Positions 51,122-59,580 of a stretch of 64,000 bases of DNA are shown here, piece by piece. The DNA is from Streptomyces griseocarneus. Its GTDB lineage: Bacteria > Actinomycetota > Actinomycetes > Streptomycetales > Streptomycetaceae. How positions within the stretch are numbered: the first letter of the stretch is position 1; every line of letters starts with the position of its first letter. Location: positions 412,310-476,309 of the forward strand of contig NZ_BNBL01000001.1 in assembly GCF_014655595.1 (NCBI RefSeq), given 5' to 3'. The notes under the pieces were generated by a model. The model saw nothing but the letters and a program-made list of their open reading frames with translations. It made no database searches and was not told the DNA's origin. The position numbers and the translations under genes are program-made.

Positions 51122-52092
51122 GCCTCCGGGATCTCGAACTTGGACGTACGGGTCATCCCGGCCGCCCGCCCCTTGCCGGCGATGACCAGCGCCATCTTGC
51201 GGCTCGCCTCGTCGATCATCTCGTCGCCGAGCATGGCCGAGCCCTTCTTGCCGCCCGCCTCGGAGGTGCACCAGTCGTACGCGTCCAGGATCAGCTCGGC
51301 GTGGTCGTAGTCGTCCTGCGAGGGCGAGAAGACCTCGTTGGCGGCCTCCACCTGGCCCGGGTGCAGCACCCACTTGCCGTCGAAGCCCAGCGCCGCGGCC
51401 CGGCCAGCGACCTCCTTGTAGCCGTCCACGTTCTTGATCTGCAGGTACGGGCCGTCGATGGCCTGCAGGTCGTGGGCGCGGGCGGCCATCAGGATCCGCA
51501 TGAGGATGTAGTGGTAGGCGTCCGCCGGGTAGCCGGGCGGCTGCTCGCCGACGACCAGCGACTTCATGTTGATCGAGGCCATGAAGTCGGCCGGGCCGAA
51601 GATGATCGTCTCCAGGCGCGGCGACGCGGCGGCGATCTCGTCGACGTTGACCAGGCCCTTGGCGTTCTCGATCTGCGCCTCGATGCCGATGCGGCCGACC
51701 TCGAAGCCCATCGTCTTCTCGATCTGCGTCAGCAGCAGGTCCAGCGCGATCACCTGCTGGGCGTCCTGCACCTTGGGCAGCATGATGCAGTCGAGGTTGG
51801 GGCCGGCGCCCTCGACGACCGTGATCACGTCGCGGTACGTCCAGTGCGTGGTCCAGTCGTTGACCCGGACGACCCTGGTCTTGCCCGTCCAGTCGCCGTT
51901 GTTGAGCGCGTCGACGATCGTGTGCCGGGCGCCCTCCTTGGCCAGCGGCGCGCACGCGTCCTCCAGGTCCAGGAAGACCTGGTCGGCGGGGAGGCCCTGG
52001 GCCTTCTCCAGGAAGCGCGGGTTGCTGCCGGGGACGGCGAGGCAGGAGCGACGCGGGCGCAGCCGGTTGACGACGGGGGTGGTGCCGGTCAT
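51118..52092 (-). CDS. mcl: HpcH/HpaI-family CoA-ester lyase (malyl-/beta-methylmalyl-CoA lyase)
   Basis: 324 aa, ATG 52092 overlapping the ecm stop. It is a citrate-lyase-beta-like TIM barrel: RRSCLAVPGSNPRFLEKAQG, DQVFLDLEDACAPLAKEGAR (metal Glu/Asp), CIMLPKVQDAQQVIALDLLL, GIEAQIENAKGLVNVDEIAA (second metal Glu) and GKWVLHPGQVEAANEVFSPS. In this operon it should split beta-methylmalyl-CoA into glyoxylate and propionyl-CoA, and may also act on malyl-CoA. Confidence 0.9.
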   Translation of the reverse strand: MTGTTPVVNRLRPRRSCLAVPGSNPRFLEKAQGLPADQVFLDLEDACAPLAKEGARHTIVDALNNGDWTGKTRVVRVNDWTTHWTYRDVITVVEGAGPNLDCIMLPKVQDAQQVIALDLLLTQIEKTMGFEVGRIGIEAQIENAKGLVNVDEIAAASPRLETIIFGPADFMASINMKSLVVGEQPPGYPADAYHYILMRILMAARAHDLQAIDGPYLQIKNVDGYKEVAGRAAALGFDGKWVLHPGQVEAANEVFSPSQDDYDHAELILDAYDWCTSEAGGKKGSAMLGDEMIDEASRKMALVIAGKGRAAGMTRTSKFEIPEA

Positions 52093-54101
52093 GCGGTGAC
52101 CTCCAGGGGGTCGAGCTGGTTCGCTGTGCGGATCTCGTCGACGATACGGCCGATGATCTCCGTGATGCCGAAGTCCTTCGGGGTGAAGACCGCGGCCACT
52201 CCGGCCGCCCGCAGGGCGGTCGCGTCGGCCGACGGGATGATGCCACCGACGATGACGGGCACGTCCCGCGCCCCCGCCGCGCGCAGCCGGGCCAGCACGT
52301 CGGGGACGAGCTCGGCGTGCGAGCCGGAGAGGATGGACAGGCCCACGCAGTGCACGTCCTCGGCGACGGCCGCCGAGACGATCTGTTCGGGGGTGAGCCG
52401 GATGCCCTGGTAGACCACCTCGAACCCGGCGTCGCGGGCCCGTACGGCGATCTGCTCGGCGCCGTTGGAGTGCCCGTCCAGGCCGGGCTTGCCCACCAGC
52501 AGCCGCAGCCTGCCGGTGCCCAGCTCCTCGGCGGTGCGGGCGACCTTGGTCCGTACGGCCGCCAGCGGCGTGCCCGCCTCGGCGGTCACGGCCAGCGGGG
52601 CGCCGCTGACGCCCGTGGGGGCGCGGAACTCGCCGAAGACGTCCCGCAGCGCCCAGGACCACTCGCCGGTCGTCACGCCGGCGCGTACGCACTCCAGGGT
52701 GGGGGCCATCAGGTTGTCCGAGCCCGCCGCGGCCTTCTTCAGGTCCGACAGCGCCTCCTGGGCGCGGGTCTCGTCGCGCTCGTCGCGCCAGGAGTGCAGG
52801 GCGGCGACGACCCGGGCCTCGCCCGCCGGGTCGACGGTCATGATGGCGGTGTCGAGGTCGGCGGTGAGCGGGTTGGGCTCGGTGGACTCGTAGCAGTTGA
52901 CGCCGACGATCCTCTCCTCGCCGGCCTCGATGCGGGCCCGCCGCTCGGCGTGCGAGGAGACCAGCTGCGACTTGAGGTAGCCGGACTCCACGGCCGCCAT
53001 CGCCCCGCCCATCTCCTGGATCCGGGCGATCTCGGCGAGGCACTCCTCGACCAGGGCGGCGACCTTGGCCTCGACGACGTGCGAGCCCTCGAAGATGTCC
53101 TCGTACTCCAGCAGGTCGCTCTCGTGCGCGAGGACCTGCTGGATGCGCAGCGACCACTGCTGGTCCCAGGGGCGGGGCAGGCCCAGCGCCTCGTTCCAGG
53201 CGGGCAGCTGCACGGCGCGGGCGCGGGCGTCCTTGGAGAGGGTGACGGCCAGCATCTCCAGGACGATGCGCTGGACGTTGTTCTCCGGCTGGGCCTCGGT
53301 CAGGCCGAGGGAGTTGACCTGGACGCCGTAGCGGAAGCGGCGCTGCTTGGGGTTCTCGATGCCGTAGCGCTCACGGGTGATGCGGTCCCAGATGCGGCCG
53401 AAGGCGCGCATCTTGCACATCTCCTCGATGAACCGGACGCCGGCGTTGACGAAGAACGAGATGCGGGCGACGACGTCGCCCCTGCGCTCCTCGGGCACCT
53501 GTCCGGAGGCGAACACCGCGTCGAGCACGGCGATCGCGGTGGACATCGCGTAGGAGATCTCCTGGACCGGGGTGGCCCCCGCCTCCTGCAGGTGGTAGCT
53601 GCAGATGTTGATGGGGTTCCACTTGGGGATGTGGTTCACCGTGTAGGTGATCATGTCCGTGGTCAGCCGCAGGCTGGGGCCCGGCGGGAAGACGTGCGTC
53701 CCGCGCGAGAGGTACTCCTTGACGATGTCGTTCTGCGTCGTCCCCTGCAGCGCGGCCACGTCCGCGCCCTGCTCCTCGGCGACCACCTGGTACATCGCCA
53801 GCAGCCACATGGCCGTGGCGTTGATGGTCATGGAGGTGTTCATCCGCTCCAGCGGGATGTCCTGGAACAGCCGCCGCATGTCGCCGAGATGGGCGACCGG
53901 GACCCCGACCCGCCCGACCTCGCCGCGGGCGAGGACGTGGTCGGGGTCGTATCCGGTCTGCGTCGGGAGGTCGAACGCGACCGAGAGGCCGGTCTGCCCC
54001 TTGGCGAGGTTGCGCCGGTACAGCTCGTTGGACGCCTCGGCCGTGGAGTGCCCGGCGTACGTCCGCATCAGCCACGGACGATCCTTCTGACGCTCAGTCA
54101 T
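52089..54101 (-). CDS. ecm: Ethylmalonyl-CoA mutase (MeaA-like, B12-dependent)
   Basis: 670 aa. The N-terminal ~520 residues are the acyl-CoA mutase barrel (PWLMRTYAGHSTAEASNELY, GLSVAFDLPTQTGYDPDHVL, MNTSMTINATAMWLLAMYQV, ICSYHLQEAGATPVQEISYA). The C-terminal ~130 residues are the cobalamin-binding domain (LLVGKPGLDGHSNGAEQIAV with the D-x-H-x-x-G ligand His, then GLSILSGSHAELV and IVGGIIPSADA). It isomerises ethylmalonyl-CoA to methylsuccinyl-CoA. It lies 9 bp after ccr. The length and single-chain form fit MeaA rather than methylmalonyl-CoA mutase. Confidence 0.93.
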   Translation of the reverse strand: MTERQKDRPWLMRTYAGHSTAEASNELYRRNLAKGQTGLSVAFDLPTQTGYDPDHVLARGEVGRVGVPVAHLGDMRRLFQDIPLERMNTSMTINATAMWLLAMYQVVAEEQGADVAALQGTTQNDIVKEYLSRGTHVFPPGPSLRLTTDMITYTVNHIPKWNPINICSYHLQEAGATPVQEISYAMSTAIAVLDAVFASGQVPEERRGDVVARISFFVNAGVRFIEEMCKMRAFGRIWDRITRERYGIENPKQRRFRYGVQVNSLGLTEAQPENNVQRIVLEMLAVTLSKDARARAVQLPAWNEALGLPRPWDQQWSLRIQQVLAHESDLLEYEDIFEGSHVVEAKVAALVEECLAEIARIQEMGGAMAAVESGYLKSQLVSSHAERRARIEAGEERIVGVNCYESTEPNPLTADLDTAIMTVDPAGEARVVAALHSWRDERDETRAQEALSDLKKAAAGSDNLMAPTLECVRAGVTTGEWSWALRDVFGEFRAPTGVSGAPLAVTAEAGTPLAAVRTKVARTAEELGTGRLRLLVGKPGLDGHSNGAEQIAVRARDAGFEVVYQGIRLTPEQIVSAAVAEDVHCVGLSILSGSHAELVPDVLARLRAAGARDVPVIVGGIIPSADATALRAAGVAAVFTPKDFGITEIIGRIVDEIRTANQLDPLEVTA

Positions 54102-54110
54102 AGACGATGC

Positions 54111-55448
54111 TCACACATTCCGGAAGCGGTTGATGGCGTCGATGTGCTCGGCCCGCATCTCCTCGTCGCGCACCCCCATGCCCTCCTCCGGCGCCAGGCA
54201 GAGCACGCCGACCTTGCCCTGGTGGAGGTTGCGGTGGACGTCGTACGCGGCCTGGCCGGTGTCGGCGAGGGCGTAGGTCTTCGACAGGGTGGGGTGGATC
54301 TTCCCCTTGGCGACGAGGCGGTTGGCCTCCCACGCCTCGCGGTAGTTGGCGAAGTGCGAGCCCACGATGCGCTTGAGGGACATCCACAGGTAGCGGTTGT
54401 CGTACTCGTGGTTGTAGCCGGAGGTCGAGGCGCAGGTGACGATCGTGCCGCCCTTGCGGGTGACGTACACCGAGGCACCGAAGGTCTCGCGGCCCGGGTG
54501 CTCGAAGACGATGTCCACGTCCTCGCCGCCGGTCAGCTCGCGGATGCGCTTGCCGAACCGCTTCCACTCGCGCTGGTCCTGGTGGTGCTCGTCCTTCCAG
54601 AACTTGTAGCCCTCCGCGCTGCGGTCGATGATCGCCTCGGCGCCCATCCGCCGGCAGATCTCCGCCTTCTGCTCGCTGGAGACCACGCAGATGGGGTTCG
54701 CCCCGCCGGCGAGCGCGAACTGCGTGGCGTACGAACCGAGTCCGCCGCTCGCGCCCCAGATCAGGACGTTGTCGCCCTGCTTCATCCCGGCGCCGTTGCG
54801 GGAGACCAGCTGGCGGTAGGCGGTGGAGTTGACCAGGCCGGGGGCCGCGGCCTCCTCCCAGCTCAGGTGGCGGGGCTTGGGCATCAGCTGGTTGGACTTC
54901 ACCAGCGCGATCTCCGCCAGGCCGCCGAAGTTGGTCTCGAAGCCCCAGATCCGCTGCTCCGGGTCCAGCATGGTGTCGTTGTGCCCGTCGGCGGACTCCA
55001 GTTCCACCGACAGGCAGTGGGCGACGACCTCGTCGCCGGGCCGCCAGGCGTTGACGCCGGGGCCGGTGCGCAGCACCACGCCCGCCAGGTCGGAGCCGAT
55101 GACGTGGTACGGCAGGTCGTGCCGCTTGCCGAGCGGGGAGAGCTTGCCGTAGCGCTCGAGGAAGGCGAAGGTCGAGACCGGCTCGAAGATCGAGGTCCAG
55201 ACCGAGTTGTAGTTCACGGAGCTGGCCATGACGGCCACGAGTGCCTCGCCGGGGCCCAGTTCGGGCACCGGCACCTCCTCCACGTGCAGCGACTTGCGGG
55301 GGTCCTTCTCGCGGGTGGTGAGCCCTGCGAACATCTCCGCCTCGTCCTTGTGCACGGTGACCGCGCGGTACGACTCGGGGACCGGCAGGGCGGCGAAGTC
55401 CTGGGGGCTGGTGTCCGACGCGAGGATGGCGTCGAGTATCTGGTTCAC
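54111..55448 (-). CDS. ccr: Crotonyl-CoA carboxylase/reductase
   Basis: 445 aa, GTG 55448 with CGGAGG upstream. It is a zinc-less MDR-family reductase: MNQILDAILASDTSPQDFAA, VMASSVNYNSVWTSIFEPVS, the NADPH fold GASGGLGSYATQFALAGGAN, GAEAIIDRSAEGYKFWKDEH, VDIVFEHPGRETFGASVYVT (with the active-site Glu/His region) and VGSHFANYREAWEANRLVAK. It reductively carboxylates crotonyl-CoA to ethylmalonyl-CoA, the key step of the pathway and an extender-unit source for polyketides. First gene of the operon. Its 5' region carries palindromes. Confidence 0.95.
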   Translation of the reverse strand: MNQILDAILASDTSPQDFAALPVPESYRAVTVHKDEAEMFAGLTTREKDPRKSLHVEEVPVPELGPGEALVAVMASSVNYNSVWTSIFEPVSTFAFLERYGKLSPLGKRHDLPYHVIGSDLAGVVLRTGPGVNAWRPGDEVVAHCLSVELESADGHNDTMLDPEQRIWGFETNFGGLAEIALVKSNQLMPKPRHLSWEEAAAPGLVNSTAYRQLVSRNGAGMKQGDNVLIWGASGGLGSYATQFALAGGANPICVVSSEQKAEICRRMGAEAIIDRSAEGYKFWKDEHHQDQREWKRFGKRIRELTGGEDVDIVFEHPGRETFGASVYVTRKGGTIVTCASTSGYNHEYDNRYLWMSLKRIVGSHFANYREAWEANRLVAKGKIHPTLSKTYALADTGQAAYDVHRNLHQGKVGVLCLAPEEGMGVRDEEMRAEHIDAINRFRNV

Positions 55449-55625
55449 GGATTGCCTCCGGCGAAGCACGTCGGGGAACGGGCTTGAGGGAACGTCGGGG
55501 GATGGTGAAGCGGTGGTGCCGTCGGTTCGGCGGGTGGTGCGCGGGTGGTGCTCGGCGGCGCGGGTGAGCGCTCGAGGGGCCTGGTGACGCAGGCATCCGG
55601 GCGCACAAATCGCTTGTGGGGACAG

Positions 55626-55662
55626 CCGGCACACGACGTTGGTATGTCTGCGTGCCGGCCGC
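55626..55662. promoter_or_regulatory. GCCGGCAC inverted repeat upstream of ccr
   Basis: GCCGGCAC at 55626-55633 pairs with GTGCCGGC near 55655-55662 around a central AT-richer stretch (ACGTTGGTATGTCT). With the next site it forms a cluster of TGCC/GGCA half-sites about 180-260 bp upstream of the ccr start. It is a possible regulator binding region. Confidence 0.4.
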
Positions 55663-55680
55663 CCGGACACCCACAAGGTA

Positions 55681-55695
55681 TGGCACCGCGTGCCA
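55681..55695. promoter_or_regulatory. Perfect palindrome TGGCAC-CGC-GTGCCA upstream of ccr
   Basis: A 6-bp perfect dyad with a 3-bp centre. A further half-site GGTGCCAA lies ~15 bp away, near 55711-55718. It is a likely operator, perhaps for the TetR regulator encoded next to the operon. Confidence 0.5.
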
Positions 55696-55758
55696 CTCGA
55701 CAAGACACTGGGTGCCAACAATTTCTCTCAGATGTCATCTCGAGGGCACGTATGAGCA

Positions 55759-55789
55759 ACAACGGCCGCCCCAAGGGGGCGGCCGTTGT
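55759..55789. terminator. Terminator after the TetR gene
   Basis: ACAACGGCCGCCCC-aag-GGGGCGGCCGTTGT is a perfect 14-bp stem, 21 bp downstream of the TetR stop as read on the minus strand. It insulates the ccr promoter region. Confidence 0.85.
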
Positions 55790-55810
55790 CCAGATATAAG
55801 AGGTTTTGCC

Positions 55811-56674
55811 CTACTTCTTCTTGAGGGCCTTCTCGATCACCCGCATGACCTCGTCCAGCGGTGCGTCCGTACGGGCCACCGCCACCAGCACCTCGCCCTC
55901 GGTCCGCGCCGAGGCCGGCTGCGCCTCCTCCGCGCCCGGGCGGCCCGAGCCGATGCCCGCGCCGAACGTCTCCCGCACGATCGCGAAGGCGTGGTCCAGC
56001 TGCGTCTCCACATCGCCCTCGCCCCCGCTGCGCAGCCAGCGCCGCAGCACGTGGTTGTGCGCGGTGACCACCGCCGAGGCGGCGACCTCGGCGAGCAGCG
56101 GGTCGTCGTCGCCCACGTGATGGGCGCTCTCGTCGAAGTGCCCCAGCAGATAGCGGGTGAACAGCCGCTCGTAGCGGGCGACCGAGGCGATCTCGCGCTC
56201 GCGCAGCGCGGGCACCTCGCGGGTCAGGCGGTAGCGCTCGACGGAGACGGCCGGGGAGGCCGCGTACATCCGCATGACCTCCTTGATGCCCCGGCAGACG
56301 GTGTCCAGCGGGTTCTCGTGCGGCGGCGCGGCGTCCAGCACGCCCGCCGCACGCACGAGCGTGTCGTCGTGGTCGGGGAAGATGGCCTCTTCCTTGGAGC
56401 GGAAGTGGCGGAAGAACGTCCGGCGGGCGACCCCGGCCGCGGCGGCGATCTCGTCGACGGTGGTCGCCTCGTAGCCCTTGGTCGCGAACAACTCCATGGC
56501 GGCCGCGGCGAGTTTGCGCCGCATGGTGAGCCGTTGGGCGGCGGCGCGGCGGGAACCGGCGCTCTCGGGTCCGGCCCCCTTCGGGGCGTTCGGTGCCTTC
56601 GGGCCCTCGGCCCTCCCGGACTCGGTGGTGGCGGCCCCGCGCGACGCGCGGGCGGACTTGGCGGGCTGGGACAT
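55811..56674 (-). CDS. TetR-family regulator of the ccr region
   Basis: 287 aa, ATG 56674 (the frame continues upstream but without ribosome site). The first ~45 residues are a disordered Ala/Pro/Lys-rich tail. The HTH lies at about residues 52-95 (MRRKLAAAAMELFATKGYEA, TTVDEIAAAAGVARRTFFRH). The ligand domain has LRSGGEGDVETQLDHAFAIV, and the chain ends EVMRVIEKALKKK. It is encoded between ccr and the 3-hydroxyacyl-CoA dehydrogenase, all on the minus strand, a position conserved in streptomycetes as I recall it. An acyl-CoA ligand is plausible. Confidence 0.85.
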   Translation of the reverse strand: MSQPAKSARASRGAATTESGRAEGPKAPNAPKGAGPESAGSRRAAAQRLTMRRKLAAAAMELFATKGYEATTVDEIAAAAGVARRTFFRHFRSKEEAIFPDHDDTLVRAAGVLDAAPPHENPLDTVCRGIKEVMRMYAASPAVSVERYRLTREVPALREREIASVARYERLFTRYLLGHFDESAHHVGDDDPLLAEVAASAVVTAHNHVLRRWLRSGGEGDVETQLDHAFAIVRETFGAGIGSGRPGAEEAQPASARTEGEVLVAVARTDAPLDEVMRVIEKALKKK

Positions 56675-56774
56675 GTGGGGAACGTAACACGCGGTGGTAT
56701 GGGCGTGCCGGGGCGGACTGCCGGCCGGTTCGAGCAGTCCGCCCCAGCCCGCCTGATCTGCGGGCACGGCCCGG

Positions 56775-58595
56775 TCAGGCCTTCGCGTACTCGCGGAAGC
56801 CGCGCCCGGTCTTGCGGCCCAGGCACCCCGCCGCCACCAGGTGCTCCAGCAGCGGAGCGGGGGCGAGTCCCGGCTCGCGGAACTCGCGGTGCAGCACCTT
56901 CTCGATGGCCAGCGAGACGTCCAGGCCCACGACGTCCAGCAGCTCGAAGGGGCCCATGGGATAGCCGCCGCCCAGCTTCATCGCCGCGTCGATCTCGTCC
57001 AGCGACGCGTAGTGCTCCTCCACCATCTTCACGGCGTTGTTGAGGTACGGGAACAGCAGGGCGTTGACGATGAACCCCGCCCGGTCACCGCAGTCCACCG
57101 CGTGCTTGCGGACCCGCGCGCACACCGCGCGGACGGTGGCGTGCGCGTCGTCGGCCGTCAGGACCGTACGGACCACCTCGACGAGCTTCATCGCGGGCGC
57201 CGGGTTGAAGAAGTGCATGCCGATGACGTCCTGCGGCCGCGAGGTGGCGCGGGCGATGGCGACCACGGGCAGCGAGGAGGTGGTGGTGGCCAGCACCGCG
57301 CCCGGCCTGCAGACCTTGTCGAGGGTGGCGAACAGCTGCCGCTTGACCTCCAGGTCCTCCGCCACCGCCTCGACGGCCAGGTCCACCTCCGCCAGCGCGT
57401 CGAGCGAGCCCGCCGGGGTGAGGAGGGCGAGCGCGGTGTCCCGTTCGGCGGCCGTCAGCCGGCCCTTCTCCACCGAGCGCGCCAGGGACTTCTCGACGCG
57501 CGCCCTGGCCGCCTCCGCCTTCTCCACCGAGCGCGCCGCGAGCACCACCGGATACCCGGCCTTGGCGAACACCTCGGCGATCCCGCTCGCCATCGTCCCC
57601 GAGCCCGCGACCCCGACCGACCGCACCTCGCGGACCGCGGCCCCGCCGGCGTCGGGGCGCGGGGTGTCCGCGTCCGCCACCACGGTGGCGGAGCCCGGGG
57701 CGTCGTAGGTGTAGAAACCGCGGCCCGCCTTACGGCCGGTCAGGCCGGCGGCCGCGAGCTGGCCGAGCACCGGCGCGGGCGCGTGCAGCCGGTCGTGCGA
57801 GGCGGCGTACATCGCCTCCAGCACCGTGCGCGCGGTGTCGATGCCGATCAGGTCCAGCAGTGCCAGCGGTCCCATCGGCAGCCCGCAGCCCAGCCGCATC
57901 GCCGCGTCGATGTCCTCCCGGGTGGCGTAGCGCGCCTCGTACATGGCGGCCGCCTGGTTCAGATAGCCGAACAGCAGCCCGTCGGCCACGAACCCCGGGC
58001 GGTCGCCGACCGCGACCGGTTCCTTGCCCAGCTCCTGCGCGAGCTCGGTGACGGCCCCGACCGCGTCCGGCGCCGTGAGCACGGAGGAGACGATCTCGAC
58101 GAGCTTCATCGCGGGCGCCGGGTTGAAGAAGTGCAGGCCCAGGACGCGCTCGGGGTGGGCGGAGTCGGCGGCCAGCCGGGTCACCGACAGCGCGTTGGTG
58201 CCGGTCGCCAGGATGGTGCCGGGGCGGACGACGGCGTCGAGGGCGGTGAACACCTCGTGCTTGAGGTCGTAGTCCTCGGGGACGACCTCGATCACCAGGT
58301 CGGCGCCGGCGGCCGCGCTCAGCTCGCGGGCGGTGCGGAAGCGGCCCAGGGCGGCCCGGCGGTCGGCCTCGGTGATCCGGCCGCGCTCGACCGCGCGGGC
58401 GGTGGCGGCCTCCAGCGCCGCGCCGGCCCGCAGCGCGGCGGCGTCACTGACGTCGATGCCGACGACGTCGCGGCCGGAGAGGGTGAGCACTTCGGCGATG
58501 CCGGTGCCCATGGTGCCGAGGCCGATCACGGCGACGGTCCCGATGGACGAGGCGGAGCGGGGAGGGGACGGCTCAGAGGCGGAGGTGCGGTCCAT
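56775..58595 (-). CDS. Tandem 3-hydroxyacyl-CoA (3-hydroxybutyryl-CoA) dehydrogenase fusion
   Basis: 606 aa from ATG 58595 with GGAG upstream. Two complete HAD units lie in one chain. Unit one has the NAD fold VAVIGLGTMGTGIAEVLTLS and HFFNPAPAMKLVEIVSS. Unit two starts near residue 325 with VGVAGSGTMASGIAEVFAKA and has HFFNPAPAMKLVEVVRT. Both keep the C-terminal GYPMGPxxLLDxxG/GLPMGPLALLDLIG helix region and a GRKAGRGFY/GRKTGRGFR ending. In unit two the third Gly of the dinucleotide motif is Ala. It would interconvert acetoacetyl-CoA and 3-hydroxybutyryl-CoA, feeding crotonyl-CoA into Ccr. Confidence 0.92.
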   Translation of the reverse strand: MDRTSASEPSPPRSASSIGTVAVIGLGTMGTGIAEVLTLSGRDVVGIDVSDAAALRAGAALEAATARAVERGRITEADRRAALGRFRTARELSAAAGADLVIEVVPEDYDLKHEVFTALDAVVRPGTILATGTNALSVTRLAADSAHPERVLGLHFFNPAPAMKLVEIVSSVLTAPDAVGAVTELAQELGKEPVAVGDRPGFVADGLLFGYLNQAAAMYEARYATREDIDAAMRLGCGLPMGPLALLDLIGIDTARTVLEAMYAASHDRLHAPAPVLGQLAAAGLTGRKAGRGFYTYDAPGSATVVADADTPRPDAGGAAVREVRSVGVAGSGTMASGIAEVFAKAGYPVVLAARSVEKAEAARARVEKSLARSVEKGRLTAAERDTALALLTPAGSLDALAEVDLAVEAVAEDLEVKRQLFATLDKVCRPGAVLATTTSSLPVVAIARATSRPQDVIGMHFFNPAPAMKLVEVVRTVLTADDAHATVRAVCARVRKHAVDCGDRAGFIVNALLFPYLNNAVKMVEEHYASLDEIDAAMKLGGGYPMGPFELLDVVGLDVSLAIEKVLHREFREPGLAPAPLLEHLVAAGCLGRKTGRGFREYAKA

Positions 58596-58941
58596 CGCGT
58601 AACTCCAGGGAATGTCCCCCGGGCGAGGAGCGCGCGGGGGAGTCGGCGGTTGGCGGCCCCGGGCAGGGGGCGGCGACGTGAGAGCTGTCGCGGACGGGTA
58701 AGTGGCGTCCACGGAGAGGGAGTCGAGCGACCGGCGGGGCCCTGTCCCGGGGCCGTGCCGTACTCGGTGCCGAACCGACGAACCGGCGCATGGGGCCGGC
58801 GCTTCCACGGCCGCGTCACCGGCCGTCGGAGCGGTGGTACCGCTCTTGCCGGGGAGATTAACCCACCGGTAACCAAGAGCGCCAGGGGGCGGCCGGGCGA
58901 CTTACCATGTGGCGCAGGCCACTCGGGGAGGAGAGCGGGAA
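58596..58941. promoter_or_regulatory. Divergent promoter region with two dyads
   Basis: This 346-bp region lies between the dehydrogenase (-) and the HEAT-repeat gene (+). GAGCGGT-ggt-ACCGCTC at 58829-58845 is a perfect 7-bp dyad. TTAACC-cacc-GGTAACC at 58858-58874 resembles TTACC/GGTAA sites seen before fatty-acid-oxidation genes in actinobacteria. No gene is supported here. Confidence 0.45.
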
Positions 58942-59580
58942 ATGGAAGAGGAATTCCGCGCGCTGCTGAAGCGGGTACGGGCCGAACTGGTCTCCCCGGC
59001 CGAGTTCTCGGCGTACGAAAAACTGCTCGCCCTCGTGCGCACCGACACCCGCGCCGCCCGCGACGAACTGGCCGGCGTCCTGACCGCCCCCGAACAGCCC
59101 CTGTGGGCCCGGGAGATCGCCGCCTTCGTCCTCGGCGGCAAGGGCGACCGGCGGGCCTTCGAGACCCTCGTCCTCCTCCTCAACTACCGCGAGCCCGTGC
59201 GGTGCGCCACCGCCGCCCACGCCCTGGCCCGCCTGCGCGACCCGCGCACGGCGCGCGCCGCCGCCGCGCTGGCCACCAACCCCCTGCGCACCGCCTACGC
59301 CCTGTACCCCGTCCGCCTGCTCACCGAGCTCCGCGCGCCCGAGTCCGTGCCGGCGCTGCTGTCCACCCTGGAGCGGCTGCTCGCGGCCCGCGACCACTGC
59401 TGGCCGGTCGCCCGCGCCTGCGTCGAGGGCCTGGGCGTCCTCGGCGACCGCCGCGCCGAGGCCGCACTGGTGGCAGCCCGCGAGCACGAACGCCTGCGCC
59501 CCGCCGCCCTCGTGGCCCTGACCAGGCTCGGCGGCCGGGGCGGCGGCCGTCAGGGCGCGGGAAGCGGGTCCAGCGCGTAG
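58942..59580 (+). CDS. HEAT-repeat protein
   Basis: 212 aa from ATG 58942 with GGGGAGGAG upstream. Helical repeats follow one another from about residue 50: PLWAREIAAFVLGGKGDRRA, RCATAAHALARLRDPRTARA, LYPVRLLTELRAPESVPALL, ARACVEGLGVLGDRRAEAAL. These are the short HEAT/PBS-lyase type units. No catalytic residues are present, and it is probably a protein-protein interaction scaffold. The Gly-rich tail overlaps the relic of a convergent GNAT gene. Confidence 0.8.
   Translation: MEEEFRALLKRVRAELVSPAEFSAYEKLLALVRTDTRAARDELAGVLTAPEQPLWAREIAAFVLGGKGDRRAFETLVLLLNYREPVRCATAAHALARLRDPRTARAAAALATNPLRTAYALYPVRLLTELRAPESVPALLSTLERLLAARDHCWPVARACVEGLGVLGDRRAEAALVAAREHERLRPAALVALTRLGGRGGGRQGAGSGSSA

Noticed and set aside
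52317..55487. 1056-codon open frame on the plus strand across ecm and ccr
   Set aside because: It mirrors well-supported genes on the other strand and has a Gly/Val/Asp/Leu-biased composition without motifs.
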